Source: Megalonaias nervosa (taxonomy: Eukaryota > Mollusca > Bivalvia > Unionida > Unionidae). Taken from it: a stretch of 64,000 bases of DNA. Location: NCBI GenBank assembly GCA_016617855.1, contig JAECUM010094065.1:30860-94859 (forward strand), in the 5' to 3' direction. The translations under genes and the position numbers were made by a program. The notes under the pieces were generated by a model. That model was not told the DNA's origin and made no database searches. It saw only the letters and a list, made by a program, of their open reading frames with translations. This document shows, in pieces, positions 49,701-61,700 of this stretch. Position 1 is the stretch's first letter. Each line of letters begins with the position of its first letter.

Positions 49701-52700
49701 TTGCACAATATGCAGTTTTTATTTTACTAAAGTGCTTTCATGACATAACTAGAATTGTCATTTGAGGTCTCATAGCATTTGTCAATATATTTGTGATTGT
49801 CCAGGTAGGCAACTGTTTACACAGCTGGGTACATTAGCTTGACATAAATGGTTGTCAAGCTTAATTTGATTAACACTCAGCTCTGGAACAAGCATTCTGT
49901 CGTAGTTTTAACTTTCCATTCATCACATAAGTTTTAGAAAATGCCAGTTTAAAATACGGACTCCCAACATAATTCATCTTCAGATGATGATTTCATTTTG
50001 CAAATACTGGCTGATGATAGTGACGATGACAGTGATTTTTAAAGTTTTGAAGTATATCAGATTAGTGGATGTGGAAAAAATTTACTGGAAATACTAGAAA
50101 GTAATTTTAAGCCCAAAAATGATGTTGAATGCGAGTCCAGTCACAGGAGCTCATAATGTTGCTTTGAGTTTACCTGTAAAGTACAGTATGATTTATAGGT
50201 CAATTACAAGCAATGATATGAGCTCCTGTGGTCTGATGTACTTGCGGGATGGACAAAAACAGATGTTGGTCAAGCCTATATTCAGTGATGTTTTGAAATT
50301 AAATGTACAAAAGGCACAGTACCAAACCTAATTAAAATACAGGCAATTTGAAAGTAGAGTGCAGTTTTCATTTCTTTTCTCAAACAATTCATCACTGTGG
50401 GATCTTATGCTAACAACTATCTAACACTCTAAGGGTACAGAAAAACAAAACTGAATAAATAAAAATTTAAAAATTAAATTTAAAAATACATAAGGATATT
50501 TATTTGATCAAAATATCTCTGTCTAAACAAGCAGACTATGACACTGATGGTCTTATAACCCTAACACAGCATTATGGAAGAGATGAGAAATCCGGCATAG
50601 TGGTACTCCTTCAAGCACTGATTCAAGAAAGTGAAACTGTTACATGTTGGTATAAAATCTTCTTTTTAGGCAAAGATATCCTAGAGGCAATACATTTGAG
50701 CTGTAGAATATTATACATAACAATCATAGAAAACAGTTTCCCAACTTGTTCAAGCTCGACAAACTAGCTATGCATATGCCCCTTCAGACAAAAGACCAAG
50801 GAAGGGGTTCTCAGCACAACAGTATTCATATATAGATAAGGAACAGATTAACCTCAGAAACGATTCAGCAGATTAATGTTTATATGACTATTGGAGACAT
50901 CGTCTGAGGATTTTTATTTTAAAAGAGCTTTAACAGAATGGAGCAGGCAGAAAAATAGATGGAGATATGAGTGTTAAGTAAACATTGAATTATGACTGTT
51001 TCCTCCTCTCCCTCTTTCCCCCACCCCTTAATCTGGTGACAAGGAGGGAACTCCACTTTTGATAAAATCCTGCAGTATCTCTGCAGCAACCTATATGTTG
51101 CATTCCAGTAAACTCTTAAGTGTTGGTAACAGTACTATACTGTGTATAGTCGTTTTATTGGTCAAGTCCAACTGCAGGCAACATAGACCCTGATCTGCCA
51201 TTGCATAATGTGCCAGCAGATGAGGGTCAACATTGTTTGTTCTTTGATTACTCCTAACAACCTGCATAGACCCAGTTTTGGTGCACATTTTGCGATGGCA
51301 GATCTGGATCTGTGCAGTTGGCAGTTGGATTCCACTTATAAGCAAGTATATATGGTGTCCTAGATGCAGTAATCTGTAATGCAATCATGAAGTTGGAAAG
51401 CTGGATATACCTTGAAAAGTGCAACTCACTCTTTGCAAAAGTAGGCCACATTGGCCTACTTTTTGTTCTTTGTAAGTGAGTCATATGTTTCGATCATACA
51501 GTCCAGCAACCTGGCAGGACAATGGCAGGTCCAGTTTTAGTGGTAGATTTGATCAATGTCTTGTTGTATCCTTGATAAATTTTCATTTTGATGTAGGTTT
51601 TATGTTTAAGTATGCAGTATAGCTGAAACATTACTTAGTATAGTGGCTTGGAATGCTAGTCTTTTTTTGGCAGTTTGTCTACCATGCCTAAAGAAACTTC
51701 CACTGCAGAAGGTTAAATTATTATGAATACTAAAGAAATCTTTGTCATGAACATTGAAAAACTATTAGCACAAAATTCTGTTTCAGATGTATTAATATTT
51801 TGCATGAATAAGAAGTGTTTGATTCATATAGCAAATGCATCATTACATATATAATAAATTATAATTGCATTAAAAGTGAAATGCATTGAAATAACCCTCA
51901 GAGCTTTTTTGAGAATGCTGTTACAGTAATTCATGAGATAGTAGGCTTCCTCATTGCTGAAATGCATCTTTAATACAAATATATGTGTTATAAAATGATT
52001 GTTTGAAAGAGTTATAAATTTTAAGATGGATTTTTCAAATTAAGTTAGCAAAAATACAAAATTGATTCACATTTTTTCCTTTTAGGATTTTGTTCCTGTA
52101 ATTTCCATAATGTGTAATCGTGGTATGAGACCACGCCACTGGAAGCAGATGTCAGACATTGCAGGATTTGATCTGACCCCAGACTCGGGAACCACCCTCA
52201 GGAAGGTGTTGAAACTGAACCTTGAGTCACATATGGAGATGTTTGAGGGGATCAGTGCTGCTGCCACCAAGGTAAAGATTTATGTATTTTTAAATACCCT
52301 ACATAGGAAATTTTCAACCTCAATTTAGTTTTTGCAATTTTTTGATTTTATCACAAATCAGTAATATTCAACCATGTGAAATGGAATTAAATATTATTTG
52401 GAAATTATAAAATTTCTAACATTAAATTTTCAGTTTTTACTGATCATAATTTTACTTGGCACCTGAAGGCAACATAGAAGATTGTAAACTATTTGAATAA
52501 GTGAACTAAAAATACTATGCTAAGTGAATTTTTCTTTTCTTTTTTTTTGTTGATCTTGTGCACTTATTGTAGTGTTTCATCATTGCAATTGATCAGGAAA
52601 AGGACTACCATATTTGATGTTTGATTATCTTGAAACACAATATAGTTAAACCTTGCTACAGTGTAGTAAAATCCACTCACAGGATTTAGGAAAACTGGAT

Positions 52701-55700
52701 TGGTTTTCACCAACCAGACTCAAGTCTAAACTTCAAATTAGGTCAGGCATCCAGTAATCTGATTGGTTGAACTTAAACTGATTAATCAAATATCTTATAA
52801 TGACACAAATTTGTTCAGCATTTCGAGTAACAAAATGTTAGTATCTTCAATTCTGTTAGTATTTTCAATTCAACTTATAAAGCTGCAAAATCTGTTTGAT
52901 TTATCACTTCTTGAATCAGTTGAATCAGCATGGTGCTGTTTCAGTCTCACAATTCATTGCATATGTAATGTTTGTTTACATACACAATGTTATAGGGGCA
53001 TAGGTTGAATATTTTACTTTCATAGATTTTTCAGCAATGTTGTTGTTTTGCCTAATTTTCTAAAAATAAATACATGTTGGTATTTCATTTAGATTGTGCT
53101 CTCCGCAGTTAGTTGAAGACCATAACTTCTTATTTACCTTGTTCTACAGGAGCACTCTCTGGAGAAAGCAATGGCTAAGATGATGGAAGACTGGCAGACA
53201 GTGTCATTCAACCTGATTGTGTACCGGGACACTGGCATTAGCATTCTGTCCTCTGTGGATGACATCCAAACACAGTTGGATGACCAGATTGTAAAGACCC
53301 AGACTATGCGGGGTTCACCATTCATCAGGCCCTTTGAGAAAGAGATCAAGGTTTCAATACATTTTTAAAAACTTTTATGATTTTAATTTTTGCTCGCTTA
53401 GTGAATTGGAATGATATACTTAAAGAAGAGGCTTCCTTAGTTTGGATTTATATAGCCCTGAGTCAGACCCAAAACATGAATTTTATTTGTTTGCTATTTT
53501 TAGTTCTACTGGTCACAGGCCAGAAGAATTTGTGATGGCCTGTTGTCCATCTGTCATTTGTCACCCATCGATTGTCTATACTTGGCACAATTGTTTTTCG
53601 ATCTGAATGGATGACCATATTGACAGGGTGTTTGTACTGACAGATATTGTATGAAGTCTAGTTGGCTTTAAATGAAAATAATACTGGTTTGACGTTATTG
53701 TCATGTTATTGATCACTAAATGGATGGTCGTCATGACAGTGATCAGTGAAACTGCTTCCATTACAAACTAGGTGCATAAGCAAACTTTCTGACATTGCAT
53801 TCAGTTTAACGAAGGGACAGAGCAAAACTGTGTCTGGAAAAAAGGGTATGATTAGGTGAAAGAATAAATAAGTTAAAAGAGTCAAAGAAAAAAAAATGAG
53901 TAAATTAAACACCCTAAGTACTGCTACTACCACTATCACTAATAATAATGGAATAAATTTGATAATAAAAATTACAGCAAAGTTATTACCAACATTAATA
54001 ACAAAATAATAAAATTATATTTTTAACAAATATGAGGAGAAAAGTAATGTTCATGGACATTAAATCCATTTATTGACATAGGAAAATTTTGAACTAATGA
54101 TGAGGGTAAGAATTTGGTCCTGTATCTGTCAATTTTCTGTTATTCAAAATGAATTTGAGATCATTGATTAATCAAATATGAATGTGACATTTTGTATGTA
54201 TATTTGTCATGACAAACTTCAACTTGCAGTATTTGGAATTAGAAGTCGGTGTCTGATTGCAGGCAGTCAAATGAATTTTACATAGAAACTTCAGCATGAT
54301 TAAATGTTGGCATAATAAAATTTCTTAACTTTCTTTTTCAGATTTTTTATTTAAGTTAAACTAAATTTTTAATTAGACTGTAATTACCTATCTATGCCAT
54401 TCTTCTTCTCACATTCTTATATGTGTATGATCTTGTTTTCCAGTGCAGAACATAGATTCAGGATAGCTCTATCATTCCCCACATGAGACCTTTTGCCTGA
54501 CTCCTGGACTATTTTTACCTTATATTGCAAGCATAGTACAAACAAAGTAGCAAAAACTTCCCCATCTTCATCATCACTTGAACATTTGTTCTCAATAATC
54601 AAGATAAACATTAACTGCAACACATTTATATGTTAAAATGAGAATTGGTTGAATTCAGTGTCCAGCAAACACAAGTCATTTTGGACCAATCAACCTAGCT
54701 ACACATATGGCTTCTGTCATCCATTTTCAAGTTGAAAATGCCAATGTTGTCATTGTAATTATAAAAAAACTTCATCTGCTCATATCAGTTCTAGATCATA
54801 GTTGAATCAGTGACTATTTAATTATTTATTGTTGATATGAAATTATTCTAATGGATAGGAGTAGACTTTATTTGATTTGTTCACATTTTGTACCAGTGTG
54901 CAAGCTATGTGCATTAAACAGATGTGTATTGCCATTACCAAAGCTGTTTCAACCACTCTTCATTGAAAGTTAAAATGTATTTAAGCATCATTTAAAGTTT
55001 GCACTGAATTTTTCATTGTAAACCTTATGTTTTAGCTCTATCTTAAGGTAAGGAAAGTTTAAATTGGTGATTTGCTTTTTGAAAGTTACACTAATATGCA
55101 TAGTATGCCATTTTGACTTCAGCACTAATTTTTCATTTTGATGTGAGAGAAAAAGATATCTTCATTATTCTTTAGTGTAGAATAGGAACATTCCACCCAC
55201 TGATCAAACTTATGCATCAGACACTTAGCAAAGCCTCATGTCTGATGGAAAATTTTGACCCGTGGGTGGAATTTTTCTATCCTGCACGATGCATATGATG
55301 GATTCTATTAGTTCCCACCATAAATATCTTAAATGACATTTATATTTGTCCATCCATTTATCAGTTTCAGAATCTTGTGTGCACAACCGTGAAATGCTAA
55401 ATCGTTTATATAATTTGATAAATGTATATTTGATCTGATCGTAGGAATGGGAGGAAAGATTGATCCGCATCCAGGACACCATTGACGAGTGGTTGAAAGT
55501 CCAGTCACAGTGGTTGTACCTTGAACCAATCTTTTCATCAGAGGACATCATGAGCCAAATGCCCGAGGAGGGACGACTCTTCCAGATTGTAGACCGCAAC
55601 TGGAAGGACATCATGAAGCACACCGCCAGAGAACCAAATGTATGTAACATGATATGAAATTCTACTCAAAAGGTCAAAGTTAAACACTGAGACTCTAAAT

Positions 55701-58700
55701 TGTTCATCTTGACAAATATTTTCATTTCTCCTTCAGATATGTTCCCCAATCACATTACGTTAGGAATATTAACTTGCTATCTCGCGAATCCAGCCCTACT
55801 AAAAGATGAAAATCATCTTATCCAGTCTATTTTAAGATAAACAGAGGGCAGTAACTCTTGCCTATTACCTCACCTTGATACCACCAGGTAGTAAACTGTT
55901 GTCATTAGTTAGATTACTACATTGATCAATGGTTTGTAGCAAATTTGAATGACTTTAACAAAATACTAATAATATGAGTTAATCATCTGTAGTCAACTCT
56001 TTGTTGGGTAAGAGCTTGTCCCAGTGAAATTGGGTATCATAAATGAAAGAGCCCTTTTGATAAACTGACTTGTAAAACTGCCCCTCTCTGGGCTCTTTCA
56101 ATAAATATACTTTGGACCAAGGGAGGCACATTTTATGTGCAGTGATCATTTATAGAACATGCTATTTAGAATTTTGTACCATTTTCTTGAGAACTATGTT
56201 AGTAAGCTGAGTCCCCGAGCATGTATTTTTAAAAAAAGTGCCTTCTCTGGGTTACTATATATATTTAAATGGAACAGCCCTCAGTTAAAACTGCTTAATC
56301 TAGTTTCAGGAGAAACAGTTTTAGTGGTTAGTCGTATGATCACTAAATGTCATGCAATTGGATGTCATTGGTAAAATCAGTCCATTTGATCTGATGTTAA
56401 AATATGCTCATCCTACTTAAAATTGCTTATTCAGTTGTAGAAGAAAACATTTTTAATATTTATTTGCCGGATTTGTAGCTGATGTAAAATTAGGTATTAT
56501 ATATTTTTGGTAAAAGAATCTTTTTGGCTCATTATCCTCAGAATCAAGGATCTTGGACATTTCTTGCAGCATACAGGTTGATGGCTCATCAAGAGCATTG
56601 TAAACCTTATCAGGGCCAGTATCCAAGAGATTCACAGACAATATTTGACTGACTTGAGTTGTACATGGGGCTATTTGAAAGAATTTGGTTGCTTTTTGGT
56701 TTGTATTCTCTCAGTTAGGCTGTAATTAGCAAAATCGTTCTGGATAAAATTATTTATATAATATACAAATTTGACACAACATACTGAAATAAAAAACTGG
56801 TGCAGAATGGTAAAAGTGGTTTACTTTTGGAGTTTCCAATATTGGTCATTATGTCATAAATAATCCATTTATTTAAATCCTTATAAAATAAGTGAAAGTC
56901 ATCATGAATTCCCATAGAACAAAATAAAACCTTCAATTCAATCTATAAAAAATGCTTGAATTAATGAATTCATTTGCATTGGGGTCTAAATTTGTCTACA
57001 CAACTGGTGCTTATCCAGGTAAACGATCTCTTATCGATGTGAGTTCTGACATTAATGACCCATTGATCCTTCCTTTTTGTTTTCTTTATTATCTTCTCAT
57101 TCCTGTCAATCAGTGGATATAAGGTCACTATCGATTTCATCCAGTGAGAGTTTGGAAATTTCTCCATCAGAGTAAGTCAATTCTCCTTTGGGTTAATTCT
57201 CCCCATTTGCTATTAATTTTATTTTCAAATGACTCCTCTATTTTTGGCACTTTGGAAATAAATTCCTTGTTGTGTGGTGGCTCTTATATACATGTAGGCT
57301 AAAATTGTATTGGTTTAATTGCATGCATAAAATAATACATGGTGGAGATTGAACCAGAGATGAGTTCACTGGAAACATCCAAAAGTGTCACTGAAAGTGG
57401 AAACCTACCAGTATTGATCACATTATTGAGTCAATTTAAAAGCTGTGTTCCAGACAGTGAAGTAGTACATTGACAACATTATCAAGAAAATTAAAACTAT
57501 TTTCAGTGAATGTTTTCATGATGAAGGCTCCATGAAGATAACTGAAAGCATGCGAGAAGGAACTTCCTTATACCAGCTTTAGTCAGATAATATAATCAGG
57601 ATATCAGAGCTGTGAAAAAAAACTGAAGTAATGCTCATATACAGAAGTTGCCAGATAATTTTTTCCCTTGATAAGAGGCTGATAGTATTCATTTTTTTTA
57701 AACAAGAAAAATAAAGCTTGGGCAGATACTGTCATATTTGGTTTTCTCTTTATTCACCAGGTCTTAATAGCCACAAGTCTTCAGGGTCTTCTGGAGAAAC
57801 TGCAGGACAGTAATGCCCTCCTTGACAAAATCATGAAGGGTCTGAATGCGTACCTGGAGAAGAAACGTCTCTTCTTCCCACGATTCTTTTTCCTGTCCAA
57901 TGATGAGATGCTTGAAATTCTGTCTGAGACCAAGGACCCATCTCGTGTCCAGCCTCATCTGAAAAAATGTTTTGAGGGAATTGCGAAGCTTGAGTTTGAC
58001 TCCAAGTTGGATATTCTTGCCATGTTCAGTAGTGAGGGAGAGAAAATTAAATTGTCACAAGTCATCTCAACTTCAGAAGCCCGTGGTGCAGTTGAGAAAT
58101 GGCTGCTACAGGTGCAAGATGTCATGTTGGTATCAGTCCGTGATGTTGTGGAGGCTGCATATGAGGTATGACCAAAATGACACAGTAATTTACATATGTT
58201 AATTGTTTTATTGTGTGTTTAATACTTTTGTAAAATCCACATAAGTGCAATTAGTAAATACCTTTTTGATGTGCATTGATGTGTTGTGAATCTCAAGTGA
58301 TTTTTTTTATTGTCTGTAGTGTGAGTGGAGAACAAAATCTATCTTAGTTTACTTATGTACCCAATTGTGGCAGAAATTCTTAAAATTGAGGTCTAGACTT
58401 GAGATGTTCCACTGGAATGAAATTGGAATGAGATTTATACTTCATTAAGTGATTTGCCTAGATTATAGACATGTGATAAGTCCAGTTCTGTTGATGAAAT
58501 CCAGGATTAAAATTGTGTTACACAGGTTTGGTTGGCAAATATCTGACATCAAAGCTACATGAAACATTGAAATGTCAACATGCCAGGAAGTTTATCTTTG
58601 TAATATACTTATGTATTCTCCACACCTGATTCCAAAAATCATTGATTTCTGTTATGCAGCATGTTCAGTGTTTGTTGTACCTAAATTTCCAATGGTAATT

Positions 58701-61700
58701 TTGTAATGGCAGATATTGGTCTACCCCATTACAAGATGGATGTATATTATACATGAGTGTATATGGTAATTATATAATGGCAGATAATGGGTCTACCCCA
58801 TTCGAAGATGACATATACATGAATGTATAAGGTAATTTAAACTAGTGATTCATATTTATTGTGTACGAGTTGCTCATGGCAGAAAACTAGGCTAGTATGG
58901 TAGAGCATGCTTTATGTAAATTCATATTTTTCCTTTTTAATTCATTTAAATCTCTTCCCACTTGTGATTCCTATTACATTTAAGGCTACACTCCATCAAG
59001 ATAAATCACTGGGAATACTCCTTTTTAGGATATATTCATTTTGTGATGTTTTCAGCACCAGATTTGATTTATTGATTTGATTGATTTAAACTATTCTTTG
59101 AAGACGTCATCGTGGAAATTACATAAAATTGAACAAGAAATATAAAGGATTGAGCAACAAGTATAAGCTTATTTCAAGATCTCCCTTCATTAAGTATAAT
59201 ATTTACTTTTTTTAATATGGCTGATGTGATGAATGAAAGCATGGGTTTACAGATAACGACAAAATGCTATTGTAATAATATAAGAAAGTAACTTATAAGC
59301 ATTTATAGCAGAAGCATGGTACAGTATATTCAAAAGACCAAAATTGAGAAGCAGAAATATGAAAATGTTTAGCATTGATGGACTGACTGCCTTTAAAATT
59401 AGATTGCCATGTAGTCCTTTTATAGGACCTGTTTACTGTGTCATCAATCAAGGAAACCCACAAAAACACAGCTTAGAATCTTTCATAATAAAGAATATAC
59501 AACCATACCAATTACAGGCCCATAACTGGTTTAATTGGGAATAGTATGCCAGGTGGAATTTGTAGTTGTAGTTATATCTGTTCTATATTGTCAATATTGT
59601 ACATGCTGTAAGATCATATTTGCAATGTACATCAACATAATGCAAATGAATATGCCATAATTTTTTGTACCAATATATGTGGTTTTTAGGCCTATCCAAT
59701 AGAAGTCAGGAATAACTGGGTTCGGGAATGGCCAGGGCAGGTCGTGCTGTGTGTATCCTCTGCCTATTGGACAAGAGAAGTACATGAGGCTATTCGTTCT
59801 GGACCTACGGGTCTTAAGGACTACTGGGAAAAACTTCGTATCCAGCTACTGAGTATTGTGGAACTGGTTAGAGGCAAATTGACCAAACAGCAGCGTACCA
59901 CTCTTGGAGCTCTGGTTGTTATTGATGTGCATGCCAGAGATGTGGTCTTCGGAATGGCAGAGAAAGGTAAAATGTCTAGTGTTATGTCATACTAAATATA
60001 TGACTGTAATGTAATCAATTGCAGAAAATATTGAACCTAAGCGGCATTTGGCTGGTTTAAAACACTAGAGGTGGTACTAACTGAGACACATCGGATGGAT
60101 GCCAGAAGTAATAAGTAACTAGTTACGCTGTTCCAGTAAAACCTACTTCGGACCCAGGGAAGGCAGATTTGATGTGGAGTAGTCACCCATAAATGCAGTG
60201 TATAATTTTTTTTATTGTTTTCAAATGGACTCCGAGTAATCAGAGGACCCTGGCATGTATTTTTAAAAAATTGCCTTCCCAGCGTACAATGTATGCTTAA
60301 ATGGAACAGTCCTAATGTGTTGCAGTGGATAGCTTAATGTACATAGTACAGCTGTGTATAGCCAAGAGAACAGCAAGTGTAGATTTCATGTCTTTATTGT
60401 AGGTTGCACTTTTATAATACTCCATTTTGAGGGTAATTTTGTTACTTGAGATACATAGTATTGGCTATTTTGGGGAACTAATCATCAAATTCTTTCACAG
60501 AGTTCCATTTCTTGTGCATTCTTTCCTGTTTTATTACCTTTCTTCCTTGAATGTGCAAGGTACATGAATTTTGTTATCTAACTTATACGCATGTACTTTT
60601 AATTTCACTGGGATTGTATACATGTCCATTTTATGCTTGACTATAATTAGTCCCATGAAATCTGCTTGCTAGATAATTAGCTGATTGCATCTGAGTCAAC
60701 TTATTAACATATAATATTTGGAATAAATTTTAAAAAACTCTTGTCCCTTGGATTTTAGTCTTTCAGATTGTTACAGTTCAGGTTGAATATTGTTGAAAAA
60801 AATGTTAATCACTAAGAAATATGATTCTGCAGTATGTAAAACTTATATTAAAGAAAGAATTTCCATTCATTTCCAATAGATCAATGTGATTTTGCCAATA
60901 TATCATGAATAACAGTAATTCATTCATGTGAATTGCATGCCAGCTTTCCAATATTCTAAAATGCAGTTACAGATGATAACTGTATAAAAGATCTTGTGAT
61001 AAATATTACTTGTTTCCACATGCAAACAAATCAATATCATTGCAGGAATGCAAAAGTTTATACCATCTGTACTGACATATAAGTCAAGTCAAACTGCAAA
61101 AATAAAGATCCAGATCTGCCGTAGCATAATGTGCATGCAAATCAGGGTCTGTGTTGTTTGTTTTACTGATTGCTTCTATATATTTGTTTATAAGACGATC
61201 CCAACTGCAAATTGCATAGATCTGCCAGTGCATTATGTGATGGCAGATATGAGTATTTGTAGTTTGCAGTTGGGCTCATCTTATAAACAAGTATATATGG
61301 CATATGATAATTGGATGTGAAATTTTCAACAGTTTATATTAATTATGCTAATTGAGATTCTTGATAATAGGTAATTACAGCTTCCATTATAAATAAGTTT
61401 GAATCAAACTTACAGATGCATAACAAGTGAATAATATTATACATATATTTTATATCTAATATTTTCTCTGGTTGTACCAGGTGTGTCTTCTGAGAATGAC
61501 TTTAACTGGTTAGCCCAACTACGTTACTACTGGGAGGATGCCAACATGAAGGTTCGCATGACGAATGCCACTGTGAACTATTGCTATGAATACCTTGGCA
61601 ACTCAGCTCGACTTGTCATCACCCCACTTACAGACAGGTGTTACAGGACCCTGGTGGGAGCTTTCCACCTGAACTTGAATGGGGCACCAGAAGGGCCAGC

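Larger units (their letters stand above)
49459..52085 (+). other. Intron 15 (2.6 kb)
   Basis: GTACAG...CCTTTTAG. Contains nested-palindrome MITE copy 5 (51130-51355) and a perfect-looking foldback at 51423-51482. Short frames near 49.9-50.8 kb have no recognisable domain. Confidence 0.8.
59967..61480 (+). other. Intron 20 (1.5 kb)
   Basis: GTAAAA...GTTGTACCAG. Contains copy 3 of the GGGCTGTTCC MITE (60126-60312) and copy 6 of the nested-palindrome MITE (61060-61300). Confidence 0.8.

Noticed and set aside
49930..50340. Acidic short frame possibly from a transposase N-terminus
   Set aside because: Asp/Ser-rich run only, followed by stops; no catalytic motif and no terminal repeats that I could find.
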